NCBI RefSeq assembly: GCF_038719015.1
Contig: NZ_CP152276.1
Location: forward strand, 4,047,501-4,111,500
Direction of reading: 5' to 3'
Origin: Nguyenibacter vanlangensis
GTDB taxonomy: Bacteria > Pseudomonadota > Alphaproteobacteria > Acetobacterales > Acetobacteraceae
Length of the DNA stretch: 64,000 bases
The position numbers and the translations under genes were made by a program. The notes under the pieces were generated by a model. The model had not been told where the DNA came from, searched no databases, and worked only from the letters and a program-made list of their open reading frames with translations. Shown piece by piece: positions 52,140 to 62,973 of this stretch. Positions within the stretch are counted from its first letter, which is position 1, and each line of letters opens with the position of its first letter.

Positions 52140-53278
52140 CATTTTGCGGTATAGATCCGGTGATAGCGCGCGCCCAGCCCGGTCAGCAGTTCGTACCCGA
52201 TCGTGCCGGCGGCCAGGGCGGCGGCCTCGATGGGGCAATGCGGGCCGATCAGGTCCAGCGCCGTGCCGGGGGGCAGCGGCGTGTCGTCCAGCTCGGTCAC
52301 GTCCACCGCCAGGCAGTCCATGGACATCCGGCCGACGATCGGCAGCCCGATCTCGGGCCGGGCTGGCAGGATCGCGGTGCCGTGGCCGCCGATCGCGCGG
52401 GGGAATCCGTCGCCGTAGCCCACGGCCAGGGTCGCGATGCGGCTGGGCCGGTCGGCGATGAAGGCCGCGCCGTAGCCCACGGCCGTGCCGGGGCCGATCA
52501 TGCGCGTCTGGACGATCCGTGCCTGCAGGCGCACCACCGGCCGCATCGGGTTGGGCCAGCCGGGCGTGGGATTGATCCCGTACAGCGCGGCGCCGGGGCG
52601 CACCATGTCGAAATGCCACACGTCGCCCATGAACAGGCCCGACGACGCCGCCAGGCTGGCCGGAACGGGGGGCAGCAGGTCCCGCAGGCGCAGGAAGGAC
52701 GCGCGCTGGGCGTGATTGGCCGGGTGCGCGGGCTCGTCCGCGCAGGCCAGGTGGCTCATGACCAGCAGGGGGGTGATGCCCGCCAGGGCGTCGGGCCGGT
52801 CCGCCATCGCCCGCAGATTGTCCTCGGACAGGCCGAAGCGCGACATGCCGCTATCGACCTGCAGCACGGCGGGCAGAGATGTGCCGCGCACCCGTGCCAG
52901 GCTCCGCCATGCCGCAACCTGCTCGACGCTGTTCAGGACGGGCACCAGCCCGTGCGCGTGCAGGTCGGCCTCGGTGCCCGGCATGGCGCCGTTCAGCACG
53001 ACGATGGTGCTGTCCGCGTCCAGCAGGGGACGGATTTCAACCCCTTCGGCCAGGTGGGCGACGAAGAACGTCCGGCAGCCGGCGGCATGCAGCACCGGCA
53101 CCACCTTCCGGGCCCCCAGCCCGTACGCGTCGGCCTTGACCGCGGCGGCGCAGACGATTCCAGGCGCGAGCCTGTCCCGCAGCGACCGGTAATTGGCGGC
53201 GAGCGCGTCGAGGTCGATGGTCAGGATGCCGCCGGCCCAGGATGGCGGCAGCGGGGACGGGTCGTCCGCCGTCAGCAT
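52139..53278 (-). CDS. alr: alanine racemase
   Basis: 379 residues. PLP-binding K48 in AAAVKADAYGLG, and the second catalytic residue Y269 in GTAVGYGAAFIADRPSRIAT; the substrate pocket region DMVRPGAALYGINP and C-terminal VGRMSMDCLAVDVTEL are standard. It makes D-alanine for peptidoglycan. Its stop lies inside the T-run side of the terminator shared with the upstream small gene. Start at 53278 gives the normal N-terminal length. Confidence 0.96.
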   Translation of the reverse strand: MLTADDPSPLPPSWAGGILTIDLDALAANYRSLRDRLAPGIVCAAAVKADAYGLGARKVVPVLHAAGCRTFFVAHLAEGVEIRPLLDADSTIVVLNGAMPGTEADLHAHGLVPVLNSVEQVAAWRSLARVRGTSLPAVLQVDSGMSRFGLSEDNLRAMADRPDALAGITPLLVMSHLACADEPAHPANHAQRASFLRLRDLLPPVPASLAASSGLFMGDVWHFDMVRPGAALYGINPTPGWPNPMRPVVRLQARIVQTRMIGPGTAVGYGAAFIADRPSRIATLAVGYGDGFPRAIGGHGTAILPARPEIGLPIVGRMSMDCLAVDVTELDDTPLPPGTALDLIGPHCPIEAAALAAGTIGYELLTGLGARYHRIYTAK

Positions 53279-53419
53279 GGAAGGACGGGCCGCCGGCCGC
53301 TGGCCGGCCGGCGCTGGGTGGAACGCATCGCGGGCTCCGGGGCGGGTCGTGCGGTGATCGTATTACAAATCCACCCCGTGACAAATCCCGCGTTCAGGCC
53401 CGGGGTTCGGGCTCGGGAG

Positions 53420-54445
53420 TCAGGTGCGGTGCGGCACGCCCTTGCTGGTGGAATATTCGAAATGCAGCGCGGTGTCGGGCCGGACGATCGGGTGGATGGC
53501 ATGGGCCGCCATCGCGCCCTCGCTGAATCCCTGCAGAATCAGTTTCAGCTTGCCCGGATAGGCGGCGACGTCGCCCACCGCGAAGACGCCCGGCAGGCTG
53601 GTCTCGCAGCTCGACGGCACGACGGGAATGGTGCTGCGGATCGAATCGATCCCCCATTGCGCGATCGGGCCCAGATCGGTCGACAGGCCGAAGAAGGGCA
53701 GCAGCCGGTTGCCGGGCAGGAGGCGCCGTTCGCCGTCCAGCGTCGTCACCTCGACGCCGTCCAACTCGCCATCCGTGCCGTGCAGGCCATGCAACTGATA
53801 GGGCACCACCTTCTCGATCCGTCCGGCCGCCACGGCCTCGTCGAGCTGGCGCAGGCTTTCCGGGGCGGCCCGGAAACGGTCGCGGCGATGGACCAGCCAG
53901 ATCTTCTCGGCCACGTCCTGCAGCGACAGGGCCCAGTCGATGGCGGAATCGCCGCCGCCGGCGATGACGATGCGCGTGCCGGCGAATTCGGCCCGGCGCC
54001 GGACGTAATACTGCACCGCGCCGCTGGCCTCGAATCCCTCCAGCCCGGCCAAGGGCGGCCGGTTGGGGCCGAAGGCGCCCGCCCCGGCGGCAATGATCAC
54101 CGCCCGGGCATGGATGACGTCGCCTCGGTCGGTGCCCAGGGTGAAGGCGCCGCGATGGCCTGCCAGCCGCTCGACCCGGCGGCCCAGCAGGCGCGGCACG
54201 GCGAAGGGGGCGATCTGCCGGTCCAGGGCCTCGACCAGGGCCGCGCCCTCGATCGCCGGATGCGCCGGGATGTCGTAGATCGGCTTTTCCGGATACAGCG
54301 CCGCGCATTGGCCGCCGATATGGTCCAGCGCGTCGATCAGCACGCAATCCAGTTTCAGCATGCCGCATTCGAACGCCGCGAACAGGCCGGTCGGGCCCGC
54401 GCCGATGATGGCGACGTCGGTCGAAAGAGGGTGGGCGTCCGTCAT
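53420..54445 (-). CDS. ferredoxin--NADP(+) reductase, thioredoxin-reductase-like type
   Basis: 341-residue flavoprotein. FAD site VAIIGAGPTGLFAAFECGML (GAGPTG at 15-20), DHIGGQCAALYPEKPIYDIP, NADP site VIAGGGDSAIDWALSLQDVA, and C-terminal VFAVGDVAAYPGKLKLILQG. The redox-active CxxC of true thioredoxin reductases is absent, which is the distinguishing point for the type 2 ferredoxin/flavodoxin-NADP reductases. The start at 54445 begins MTDAHPL; an open frame continues upstream. 141 bases separate it from alr on the same strand. Confidence 0.92.
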   Translation of the reverse strand: MTDAHPLSTDVAIIGAGPTGLFAAFECGMLKLDCVLIDALDHIGGQCAALYPEKPIYDIPAHPAIEGAALVEALDRQIAPFAVPRLLGRRVERLAGHRGAFTLGTDRGDVIHARAVIIAAGAGAFGPNRPPLAGLEGFEASGAVQYYVRRRAEFAGTRIVIAGGGDSAIDWALSLQDVAEKIWLVHRRDRFRAAPESLRQLDEAVAAGRIEKVVPYQLHGLHGTDGELDGVEVTTLDGERRLLPGNRLLPFFGLSTDLGPIAQWGIDSIRSTIPVVPSSCETSLPGVFAVGDVAAYPGKLKLILQGFSEGAMAAHAIHPIVRPDTALHFEYSTSKGVPHRT

Positions 54446-54567
54446 GGTCGAAATCCGTCCTGATGCGCTGCTGCAATCCTGCCGACGGGTTGTGCGGCCT
54501 GCGCGGGCCGAGTGCAAGCGGGAACGGGGTCTTGTGCGCCGGCCGCGCGGGCGCGCACTATGGGCGC

Positions 54568-55086
54568 ATGGAACAGCTCGCCGTCACCCTGCCCAGCCAG
54601 GACGCGACCGAGGACCTGGCGCGTCGCATCGCATCCGCCGCCCGGCCCGGGGACGCGATCCTGCTTTCCGGTCCGCTCGGCGCGGGCAAGACGGTGTTTT
54701 CCCGCGCCTTCCTGCGCGCCGCCTGCGCCGATCCGCAGATGGAGGTGCCCAGCCCGTCCTACACGCTGGTGCAGGCGTACGACTCGCCCCTGGGGCCGAT
54801 CGCGCATTTCGACCTTTGGCGCCTGGGCGGCCCCGACGCGCTGTACGAACTGGGCTGGGACGATGCGTGCGACGGCATCGTGCTGGTCGAATGGCCGGAC
54901 CGGCTGGGCGCGCTGACGCCGGCCGGGGCTCTGCACGTCACGCTGGCGGTCGCGGATGACGGCGCCCGCCAGGCCACGCTGGCCGGCTGGGCCGACCGCC
55001 CGGTCTGGGCTGAGCTGGCCCAAGGAATGGCCCAGGGAACAGCCGGGGAAACAACGGCCGGGGGAACGACCTGGGGCGCGGCATGA
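54568..55086 (+). CDS. tsaE: tRNA threonylcarbamoyladenosine biosynthesis ATPase TsaE
   Basis: 172 residues. Walker A GPLGAGKT at 35-42, SPSYTLVQAYDSPLGPIAHF with the switch region, DLWRLGGPDALYELGWDD and IVLVEWPDRLG. It drives the t6A tRNA modification with TsaB and TsaD. The last 25 residues (AQGMAQGTAGETTAGGTTWG) are a low-complexity repeat tail that is not part of the family. It overlaps the next gene by 4 bases. Confidence 0.94.
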   Translation: MEQLAVTLPSQDATEDLARRIASAARPGDAILLSGPLGAGKTVFSRAFLRAACADPQMEVPSPSYTLVQAYDSPLGPIAHFDLWRLGGPDALYELGWDDACDGIVLVEWPDRLGALTPAGALHVTLAVADDGARQATLAGWADRPVWAELAQGMAQGTAGETTAGGTTWGAA

Positions 55087-55859
55087 GCGATCGGCCGCGC
55101 CTGCCCGCGCGGGCCATGGTGTTCGCGGCCGGGCTGGGGGGGCGCATGCGCCCGCTGACCGATGCCGCCGCCAAGCCGCTGCTGCGGGTCGACGGACGCG
55201 CCATCCTGGACCATGTGCTGGACCGGCTGGACCGCGCGGGCGTGCCGGAGGTGGTGGTCAATGCCTTCTGGCAGGCCGACCAGGTCGAAGCCGCCTTGCG
55301 GCGGCGCGCCGCATCGGGCATCGGCCCGCACGTCGTGGTCCGGCGCGAGGCCGCGCTGCTGGAAACCGGCGGCAGCGCCGCGGCCGCCCTGCGCGACGGC
55401 GCGCTGGGGCCGGCCCCGTTCTTTCTGCTGAACGGCGATTCGCTCTGGCTGAACGGTCCGGTGCCCGCCCTGCACCGCCTGGCCGCCGTCTTCGATCCGG
55501 CACGCATGGATGCGCTGCTGCTGCTGGCGCGGGCCAGCCTGGCGGTGGGCGAGGTCGGGCGCGGCGATTTCGTGATGGACGCGGCGGGCCGGCTGCGCCG
55601 TCCGGCGCCGGGGGCGGTCACGCCCTATATCTTCACCGGGGTGCAGATCGCGGCGCCGTCCTTGTTCGCCGGCGCGCCGGCCGGGGCGTTCAGTCTGAAC
55701 GGCCTGTGGGACGCGGCGATCGGGCGCGGGCGGCTCTATGGCATCGTGCATGACTCGGTGTGGTGCCACCTGTCGCGGCCGCAGGACCTGCCCGCCGCGA
55801 CCGCCGCCCTGCGGGTCGCGCGCGATCCGGACGGGGTGGACCAGGACGTGATTCGATGA
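55083..55859 (+). CDS. murU: MurU-like sugar-1-phosphate nucleotidyltransferase
   Basis: 258 residues. The nucleotidyltransferase signature MVFAAGLGGRMRPLTDAAAK with KPLLRVDGRAILDHVLDRL opens the protein; FFLLNGDSLWLNGP supplies the metal-binding aspartate. In relatives it joins UTP to MurNAc-1-phosphate in the cell-wall recycling bypass that feeds fosfomycin-insensitive peptidoglycan synthesis. Usually an AmgK sugar kinase gene lies between tsaE and murU; here the two overlap directly. It overlaps addB by 4 bases. Confidence 0.85.
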   Translation: MSDRPRLPARAMVFAAGLGGRMRPLTDAAAKPLLRVDGRAILDHVLDRLDRAGVPEVVVNAFWQADQVEAALRRRAASGIGPHVVVRREAALLETGGSAAAALRDGALGPAPFFLLNGDSLWLNGPVPALHRLAAVFDPARMDALLLLARASLAVGEVGRGDFVMDAAGRLRRPAPGAVTPYIFTGVQIAAPSLFAGAPAGAFSLNGLWDAAIGRGRLYGIVHDSVWCHLSRPQDLPAATAALRVARDPDGVDQDVIR

Positions 55860-58800
55860 GCCGCGTGGCCAGCGTGCCGCCGCACGTGCCCTTCCTGGAT
55901 CAGGTCGCAGACCGCTGGATGGCCGGAATCGCCGACGACCCGCAGCGCAGCGGCGACGGGCTGATCCTGCTGCCGAGCCGCCGCGCCGCCCGCGCCCTGA
56001 CCGAGGCCTTCCTGCGCCGGGCCGATGGGCGGCCCCTGCTGCTGCCCCGGATCGCGCCGCTGGGCGGGCTGGACGAAACCGGGCTGGCGGTCGCCGCGCC
56101 GGGCGCGCTGGACCTGCCGCCCCCCGTCGAGCCGCTGCGCCGCCTGGCCACGCTGACGCGCCTGATCCTGCAGGCCGGCGACGCGTTCGGCGATGTCCGC
56201 ACCATCGACCAGGCCTGGCCGCTGGCCCAGGCGCTGGCGGACCTGATGGACGACGCCGAATGGGCGGAATGCGACCTGGCCGAACGCCTGCCCCTGGCGG
56301 CCGAGGGCGATTTCGCCGAACATTGGCATCTGACCCTGCGTTTCCTGTCGATCGTGACCGGAGTCTGGCCCGCCTGGCTGGCCGAGCAGGGGGTGATGAA
56401 CCCGGCCGCCCGGCAGGTCGCCCTGCTGCATGCCCAGGCGGCGCGCTGGCGCGACACGCCGCTGCCGGCCGGCGAACGGCTGTGGGCCGTCGGCTTTACC
56501 GCCGCGACGCCGTCGGTGCTGGCGGTGCTGCAATCGGTGCTGGCCATGGACATGGGGTCGGGGGAAACGGGCCGGCTGGTGCTGCCCTGGGTCGATCTGT
56601 CGCTGGATGAGGCGGACTGGAACGCCCTGCCGGACGGCCACCCGCAATCGGGCATGGCCCGCCTGCTGGCCGGGCTGGGCGTGGCCCGGGCCGACCTGGC
56701 GATCTGGGCTGATCCGCCCGCTGCCGCACAGTCGGCAACGGGGGCGGCAACGGGGCCGGCAACGGAAGCGGCAGCAGGGGCGGCCTGTCCGGCGGGGCGC
56801 GGCGCGGTGCTGGCCAGCGCGCTGCTGCCGGCGGCGGCGCTGGGCGAATGGCTGCGGGATCCGGCGCCGGCGGACCTGACGGGCCTGTCGGTCCTGCGGA
56901 CCGCCGACCAGCAGGAAGAGGCGGCCGCCATCGCCCTGCTGCTGCGCCAGGCGATCGTCCGGCCCGGCCACCGTGCCGCCCTGGTGACGCCCGATCGCGC
57001 GCTGGCCGGGCGTGTCGCCGTGGAACTGGCGCGCTGGGGCGTGGTGGCGGACGACAGCGCGGGCGAGCCGCTGGGCGCGACGCCGCCGGCGGTCTTCCTG
57101 CGGCTGGTGGTCGCGGCGGTGGCGGGCGGCTTGTCCCCTGTCGCCCTGCTGTCGCTGTTGAAGCATCCGCTGGCCGCCTGCGGCCTGCCGCCGGGCGTGT
57201 GCCGGGCCTCGGCCCGCCTGCTGGAGCGCGCCGCCCTGCGCGGCCCGGCCCCCCGGCCGGGCATCGACGGGCTGCGCGACCGCCTGGCGGTGGCGCGCGA
57301 CGACCCCCAGGGCGCCCTGGCCGACCGTCCCGATGCGCCCGAGGACCTGGTGGGGTTCGTCGACCGGGTCGAACGCTGCCTGGCGCCGCTGCTGTCGCTG
57401 GCCGACACGTCCGTGGCGCTGCCGGTTGCCGACCTGCTGGCGGCCCTGGTCGAGGCGGCCGAGGCGCTGGCCGCCACCGACCGGCAGGACGGGGCCGACC
57501 GGCTGTGGTCGGGCGAGGACGGCAACGCGCTGGGCCAGCACCTGGCGGCGCTGATCGCCTTCTGCGACGTGCTGCCGCCGCAGCGCGTGGCCGTGCTGGA
57601 CGGGCTGCTGGCCGCGTCGATGAGCGGGCAGGCGGTGCATTCGCGCCGGGCCCTGCGTGGCCGGGACGACAATGCGCTGCATCCGCGCATCTTCATCTGG
57701 GGCCTGATGGAGGCCCGGCTGCAATCCGTCGAGACCATGGTGCTGGGCGGGCTGGTCGAATCGGTATGGCCGCCCGCGACCGATCCCGGCCCGTGGATGA
57801 GCCGCCCGATGCGTGCCCGGGTCGGGCTGCCGTCGCCCGAGCGGACGATCGGCCAGGCCGCCCATGATTTCGTCAGTTGCGCCTGTGCCGCGCCCGACAT
57901 CGTGCTGTCGGTCCCCGGCCGCCGCGACGGCGCGCCCACCGTGCCGGCGCGCTGGCTGGTCCGGCTGGATGCGTATCTGGCGGGCCGCCGGCAGGCGCTG
58001 CCCGCCCATCCCGCCTTGTCCTGGCTGGCGCAGCTTGACCGGCCGGCGGACGCGCCGCGCCCCGTCGCCCCGCCGCGCCCCCGTCCGCCGCTGCCGATGC
58101 GCCCGCGCAGCCTGACGATCACCGAGATCGAAACCTGGATGCGCGATCCATACGCCATCCATGCGCGGCACGTCCTGGGCCTGCGCCGCCTGCCCGAGAT
58201 CGAGGAAGCCGCGGACGCCGCCGATTACGGCAACATCGTCCATGGCGCGCTGGACCGCTGGTTCCGCCGTCCCGCCCCGGATCGCGGGGCAGAAGGGGTG
58301 GGGGCGGCCGGATTGCGTGCCCTGTTCGCCCAGGAACTGGCGGCGGCCCGGCTGCGCCCCGCCCTGGCGGCCTGGTGGGCGCCAAGGCTGGCGCGCATCG
58401 CCGACTGGGTGATCGGGGCCGAAGCCGCGCGGCAGGCCGGACGGGGTGGAGACGCACCGGTCCTGACCCGTACCGAGCAGGCCGGCCGTGCGCTGCTGAC
58501 CGGCCTGCCGGGGGGCGATTTCGTGCTGCGCGGCCGGGTCGACCGCGTCGATCGCGCCGCCGACGGCGCGCTGACCCTGTTCGACTACAAGACCGGCACC
58601 CTGCCGCGGCGCAGGAGCGTCTTCGCCGGCTGGCAGTCGCAACTGGTGCTGGAGGCCGCGATGATGGAGCGCGGGGCCTTCGGTCCCGAACTGGCCGGCC
58701 CCGTCGCCGAACTGCTCTATTGGCGCCTGACCGGCGGGCCCGAGGCCGGCGAGGTGCTGCCCGTGGCGACCGGCCAGGAACTGGCGGACCTGATCGCCGC

Positions 58801-58960
58801 CGCCTGGGACAATCTGCGCGGGCTGATCGCGATGTATGACGACCCGGCCCAGCCTTATCTGTCGCATCCGCATCCGGACGAAAGCCCGCGTTTCGCCGAT
58901 TACGCGCGCCTGGCGCGGGTGGCGGAATGGAGTGCCGCGCGCGACGAGGCCGGCCCGTGA
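55856..58960 (+). CDS. addB: double-strand break repair protein AddB
   Basis: 1,034 residues. N-terminal inactivated helicase-like half (ILLPSRRAARALTEAFLRR, TAATPSVLAVLQSVLAMD) and a C-terminal RecB-type nuclease with the catalytic LFDYKTGTLPRRRSVFAGWQ near residue 909. With AddA it resects double-strand breaks and loads RecA, replacing RecBCD. The start ATGAGC overlaps the murU stop. An internal 12-bp repeat (56734-56781) inserts a Gly/Ala/Thr-rich linker at about residues 293-309. Confidence 0.95.
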   Translation: MSRVASVPPHVPFLDQVADRWMAGIADDPQRSGDGLILLPSRRAARALTEAFLRRADGRPLLLPRIAPLGGLDETGLAVAAPGALDLPPPVEPLRRLATLTRLILQAGDAFGDVRTIDQAWPLAQALADLMDDAEWAECDLAERLPLAAEGDFAEHWHLTLRFLSIVTGVWPAWLAEQGVMNPAARQVALLHAQAARWRDTPLPAGERLWAVGFTAATPSVLAVLQSVLAMDMGSGETGRLVLPWVDLSLDEADWNALPDGHPQSGMARLLAGLGVARADLAIWADPPAAAQSATGAATGPATEAAAGAACPAGRGAVLASALLPAAALGEWLRDPAPADLTGLSVLRTADQQEEAAAIALLLRQAIVRPGHRAALVTPDRALAGRVAVELARWGVVADDSAGEPLGATPPAVFLRLVVAAVAGGLSPVALLSLLKHPLAACGLPPGVCRASARLLERAALRGPAPRPGIDGLRDRLAVARDDPQGALADRPDAPEDLVGFVDRVERCLAPLLSLADTSVALPVADLLAALVEAAEALAATDRQDGADRLWSGEDGNALGQHLAALIAFCDVLPPQRVAVLDGLLAASMSGQAVHSRRALRGRDDNALHPRIFIWGLMEARLQSVETMVLGGLVESVWPPATDPGPWMSRPMRARVGLPSPERTIGQAAHDFVSCACAAPDIVLSVPGRRDGAPTVPARWLVRLDAYLAGRRQALPAHPALSWLAQLDRPADAPRPVAPPRPRPPLPMRPRSLTITEIETWMRDPYAIHARHVLGLRRLPEIEEAADAADYGNIVHGALDRWFRRPAPDRGAEGVGAAGLRALFAQELAAARLRPALAAWWAPRLARIADWVIGAEAARQAGRGGDAPVLTRTEQAGRALLTGLPGGDFVLRGRVDRVDRAADGALTLFDYKTGTLPRRRSVFAGWQSQLVLEAAMMERGAFGPELAGPVAELLYWRLTGGPEAGEVLPVATGQELADLIAAAWDNLRGLIAMYDDPAQPYLSHPHPDESPRFADYARLARVAEWSAARDEAGP
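56734..56781 (+). repeat. 12-bp tandem repeat x4 within addB
   Basis: GGCAACGGGGGC-like units at 56734, 56746, 56758 and 56770. In frame. Confidence 0.88.
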
Positions 58961-61900
58961 CGCCCCCGCGCGACGCGATCGGCCTGGCCAATCTCCGCCA
59001 GTCCGAGGCCTCGGACCCGGCGGCGTCGGTCTTCGTCTCGGCCTCGGCGGGCAGCGGCAAGACCAAGCTGCTGATCGACCGGCTGCTGCGCCTGATGCTG
59101 CCGCGCCCGGCGCCGGACGGCACGCTGGCCGCCGGGTCGGACCCGGCGCGGATCCAGTGCCTGACCTTTACCAAGGCGGCGGCGGCGGAGATGGCGATCC
59201 GCCTGCAAAGCCGCCTGGGGCGGTGGGTCACGCTGCCGGATGCGGCGCTGGACCGGGAACTGGCCGGCCTGTCGGTCCCGGCCTGCGACCCGACGCGCCG
59301 GGCGGCGCGGGAATTGTTCGCCCGGGTGCTGGACCTGCCGGGCGGCATGCGGATCGGCACGATCCACGCCTTCTGCCAATCCCTGCTGCGCCGCTTTCCG
59401 GTCGAGGCCGCGATCAGCCCGCATTTCACCCTGGTCGAGGACACCGATGCGCGCATCGCGATGCGCGAGGCGGCGGACAGCGTGGTCGGGACGGGGGGCG
59501 ACGCGGTGGCGATCCTGGCCGGGCAGATCGGCGCGGGTGATTTCGCCGCCCTGCTCGGCGGCCTGCAGGCGCGGCTGCGGCAATTGCAGCCGGTGATCGG
59601 CGCGCTGGCGCGGGATCGCGCCGGGGTCGAGGCGGCGATGATGCGGGCGGTGGGCGCACGCGGCCGGGACGCGGCCGCCGTGCGGCTGGCCGCCTGTACG
59701 GTCCCCGGCGAATCCGTCCTGCGCGAGCGGCTGCGTCTCGTGGCCGAACTGGCCTCGCCCGCCATGCGCCGCACCGCGCAGTCCATGCTGGATTGGCTGT
59801 CGCTGCCACCCGGGGACCGCGCCGCGCAGTGGAACGTCTGGCGCGGCGCGCTGGTCAAGCAGGATGGCGAGCCGCGCCGCCGCGGCGGCCTGAACGCGAA
59901 ATTCGACGAGGCCCACCCCGCGATCGGCGATGCGCTGCTGGCCGAGGCGGCGCGGATCATCGCGGTGGACGAGGAATGCCGCGCGATCGCCGTACTGCAT
60001 GTCAGCATGGCGCTGCTGGATGTCGCGGTGCCGGTGCTGCGGCAATATGGCGAACGCAAGCGCGGGCGCGGCCTGGTCGATTATGACGACCTGATCGACC
60101 GTACCCTGGAATTGCTGAAGGATCCGGGCGCCGCCTGGGTGCTGTACAAGCTCGATGGCGGCATCGACCATCTGCTGCTGGACGAGGTGCAGGACACGTC
60201 GCCCGAGCAATGGGCGATCGCGGGCGGCCTGACGGCGGAATTCTTCGCCGGCGCGGGGACGCAGGATGCGGACGCGCCGCCGCGCACCCTGTTCGCGGTC
60301 GGCGACTACAAGCAGTCGATCTATTCCTTCCAGGGGGCCGACCCGGCGGCGTTCCGTCAGTGGCGCGGGCGCTTCCGCCAGCGGGTCCACGATGCCGGAA
60401 GCCTGTGGAAGGAACCGGCCCTGACCGTCTCCTTCCGTTCCACCGCGCCGGTGCTGAAGCTGGTCGACAGCGTCTTCTCGCTGCCCGAGGCCGCCAGCGG
60501 CCTGGTCGAGCCAGGGGGCGGCGTGCCCGAGCATCTCTCGGCGCGGCCGGGGCAGGGGGGGCGGGTGGAATTATGGCCCCTGACCCCCAGCGACGAATCG
60601 GGGCAGGAGGCCGATCCCTGGTCGGCCCCGCGCGAGAATGGCGGGCAATCGACCGCCGCCCAGCGCCTGGCGGACTCGCTGGCGGCCTGGATCGTCGCCG
60701 AGCTGCGCCGCCCGCCCGAGCCGGGCCGGGCGCCGCTGACACCCGGCGACGTGCTGGTGCTGGTGCCCAGGCGGTCGAATTTCGTGCGGTCGCTGATCCG
60801 GGCGTTGAAGACGCAGGACGTGCCGGTGGCCACGCTGGTGCGGACCGGCCTGGTGGACCAGTTGGCGGTGCAGGACCTGATGGCGCTGTGCGATGCGCTG
60901 CTGCTGCCCCAGGACGATCTGACCCTGGCCTGCGTGCTGACCTCGCCGCTGGGCGGCGTGTCGGATGACGGGGTGCTGGACCTGGCGGCCGGGCGCGGCG
61001 GCCGGCCGCTATGGGCCGTGCTGCGCGACCGGCATGCGGAACGGCCCGACTGGCACGCCGCCTGGACGATGCTGGCCGCCTTGTTCCGCCGCGTCGATTA
61101 CGCCTCGCCCTACGGCCTGTTGTCCGAGGCGCTGGGTCCGCAGGGCGGCCGCGCCCGGCTGCTGGCCCGGCTGGGCCCCGAGGCGGCCGAACCGGTGGAC
61201 GAATTGCTGTCGGCCGCGCTGCGCTACGAATCCCTGCATCCACCCTCGCTGCAGGGGTTCCTGCATTGGCTGCGTGCCTCGCAGGAGACCGTCAAGCGCG
61301 AGCCGGACGCCACCGCCGACATGGTGCGGGTGATGACGGCCCATGGCGCCAAGGGGTTGCAGGCGCGGCTGGTGATCCTGCCGGATACGGCAGGCACGGC
61401 GAAATTCGATGGCGGCATCGTCTGGGCGCGCGACGACGTGGACGGGCTGGACCTGCCGCTGTGGGTGCCGCGCGCCGAGATGGGGATCGGCGTGACCCGG
61501 GCCCTGCAGCAGAAGCTGCGCGATGCGGCGACCGAGGAATATAATCGCCTGCTCTATGTCGCGCTGACGCGGGCCAGCGACCGGCTGGTGGTCTGCGGCT
61601 GGCAGCAGAAACGCACCATTGCGGACGAAAGCTGGTACATGCTCTGCCGCCGCGGCTTCGAACGCGCGGGCGCCGAGGAACGGCCGTTCGATCTGGGTGG
61701 GGGAAGTTGGGGCGAGACCTGCCTGGTGCTGGAGGAAGCGGCGCGCGTCGCCTCGACCGAACGGCCCGCGGCGGTGCCCGCCCCGGTCTTGGCGCCGCTG
61801 CCCGGCTGGATGGGCCGGGCGCCGGACTGGATCCCGGTTCCGCCCGCCCCCGAATCGCCGCTGCTGCGCCCGCTGGTGCCCAGCCGCCCCGACGACGCGC

Positions 61901-62505
61901 CGCTGGGGCCGCAGCCGGCGGTACGTTCGCCCCTGGCGATCGCGCGGGCCAGCCGCCCCGCGGCGCGGGAACAGGCCCTGCGTCGCGGACAGATCATCCA
62001 TGCGTTATTGCATTACCTGCCCGGGCAACCACCCGCATCGCGGGCCGATGCGGCGCGCGCATGGCTGGCCCGTCCCGGGCACGGGCTGGATGCGGCCGAG
62101 CAGGCCCGGCTGGCCGGACAGGTGCTGGCGGTGATGGAACACCCCGCCCTGATCCCGCTGTTCGGCCCGGCAAGCCGCGGCGAACAGCCGGTGGCGGGGG
62201 TCGCGGGCGGTGCGGTGATCGTGGGGCAGGTCGATCGCATGGCGGTGCTGCCGGATGCGGTGCTGCTGTGCGATTTCAAGACGAATCGCCGCCCGCCCGA
62301 CGATGTGGCGGCGACCCCGGTGCTGTATCTGCGGCAGATGGCGTCCTATCGCGCGCTGCTGTCCGCCCTCTATCCGGATCGGCCGGTTCGTTGCACCCTG
62401 GTCTGGACTGAAGATGCCCGAATCATGGAACTGCCCGATTCGCTGCTGGCGTGCCATGCTCCGGACGACCCGGCCCCGGGTGGGCCCGGAGGATGGCAAT
62501 CTTGA
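58957..62505 (+). CDS. addA: double-strand break repair helicase-nuclease AddA
   Basis: 1,182 residues. UvrD/Rep-type helicase: Walker [13 protein letters not shown] (about 28-39), [46 protein letters not shown] and [15 protein letters not shown]; then a RecB-type nuclease with [12 protein letters not shown] near residue 1104. It unwinds and cuts DNA ends together with AddB. Start is a GTG at 58957 overlapping the addB stop (GTGA); no ATG fits. Last of the overlapped tsaE-murU-addB-addA run. Confidence 0.96.
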   Translation: MTPPRDAIGLANLRQSEASDPAASVFVSASAGSGKTKLLIDRLLRLMLPRPAPDGTLAAGSDPARIQCLTFTKAAAAEMAIRLQSRLGRWVTLPDAALDRELAGLSVPACDPTRRAARELFARVLDLPGGMRIGTIHAFCQSLLRRFPVEAAISPHFTLVEDTDARIAMREAADSVVGTGGDAVAILAGQIGAGDFAALLGGLQARLRQLQPVIGALARDRAGVEAAMMRAVGARGRDAAAVRLAACTVPGESVLRERLRLVAELASPAMRRTAQSMLDWLSLPPGDRAAQWNVWRGALVKQDGEPRRRGGLNAKFDEAHPAIGDALLAEAARIIAVDEECRAIAVLHVSMALLDVAVPVLRQYGERKRGRGLVDYDDLIDRTLELLKDPGAAWVLYKLDGGIDHLLLDEVQDTSPEQWAIAGGLTAEFFAGAGTQDADAPPRTLFAVGDYKQSIYSFQGADPAAFRQWRGRFRQRVHDAGSLWKEPALTVSFRSTAPVLKLVDSVFSLPEAASGLVEPGGGVPEHLSARPGQGGRVELWPLTPSDESGQEADPWSAPRENGGQSTAAQRLADSLAAWIVAELRRPPEPGRAPLTPGDVLVLVPRRSNFVRSLIRALKTQDVPVATLVRTGLVDQLAVQDLMALCDALLLPQDDLTLACVLTSPLGGVSDDGVLDLAAGRGGRPLWAVLRDRHAERPDWHAAWTMLAALFRRVDYASPYGLLSEALGPQGGRARLLARLGPEAAEPVDELLSAALRYESLHPPSLQGFLHWLRASQETVKREPDATADMVRVMTAHGAKGLQARLVILPDTAGTAKFDGGIVWARDDVDGLDLPLWVPRAEMGIGVTRALQQKLRDAATEEYNRLLYVALTRASDRLVVCGWQQKRTIADESWYMLCRRGFERAGAEERPFDLGGGSWGETCLVLEEAARVASTERPAAVPAPVLAPLPGWMGRAPDWIPVPPAPESPLLRPLVPSRPDDAPLGPQPAVRSPLAIARASRPAAREQALRRGQIIHALLHYLPGQPPASRADAARAWLARPGHGLDAAEQARLAGQVLAVMEHPALIPLFGPASRGEQPVAGVAGGAVIVGQVDRMAVLPDAVLLCDFKTNRRPPDDVAATPVLYLRQMASYRALLSALYPDRPVRCTLVWTEDARIMELPDSLLACHAPDDPAPGGPGGWQS

Positions 62506-62579
62506 AACACGGCGGCCCGGCGCCATGTCCAGATGGAACCCGCCACTGGAACCCCCATTGGTACTCAAGGAGTAATGTG

Positions 62580-62906
62580 ATGAGCGAAAATACCGTGGCC
62601 GTCAGCGATGCCACTTTCGAAAGCGATGTCCTGAAGGCCGAGGGGCCTGTGCTGGTGGATTTCTGGGCCGAATGGTGCGGCCCGTGCAAGATGATCGCCC
62701 CGGCGCTGGACGAGATCGGCGCTGAACTGAAGGGCAAGCTGACGGTCGCGAAAGTCAATATCGACGACAACCCGTCCACGCCCAACAAATATGCCGTGCG
62801 GGGCATTCCGACCCTGATCCTGTTCAAGAACGGCCAGCCGGCCGCGACCAAGGTCGGTGCCCTGCCCAAGAGCCAGTTGAAGGAATGGGTCAAGGGCAGC
62901 CTGTAG
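62580..62906 (+). CDS. trxA: thioredoxin
   Basis: 108 residues, standard size. Active site WCGPC with cysteines at 33 and 36 in [16 protein letters not shown]; cis-Pro in [11 protein letters not shown]. Reduces disulfides in the cytoplasm. AAGGAG at 62568-62573 precedes the ATG. 74 bases after addA, in the order often seen in alphaproteobacteria (addAB then trxA). Confidence 0.98.
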   Translation: MSENTVAVSDATFESDVLKAEGPVLVDFWAEWCGPCKMIAPALDEIGAELKGKLTVAKVNIDDNPSTPNKYAVRGIPTLILFKNGQPAATKVGALPKSQLKEWVKGSL

Positions 62907-62912
62907 GGCCCT

Positions 62913-62959
62913 TATGGCGGAGGGTCATGGGGCCGAACCTCATGATCCTCCGCCATAAA
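62913..62959. terminator. bidirectional terminator-like inverted repeat between trxA and hpnK
   Basis: TTATGGCGGAGG (62913-62924) pairs with CCTCCGCCATAA (62948-62959), with an inner TCATG/CATGA stem. Sits exactly between the converging genes; no long T-run. Confidence 0.7.
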
Positions 62960-62973
62960 GAGTCCCCGGCGCG

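Noticed and set aside
55736..58873. 1,045-codon minus-strand frame
   Set aside because: Antisense of addB, extremely Arg/Gln-rich, no motif.
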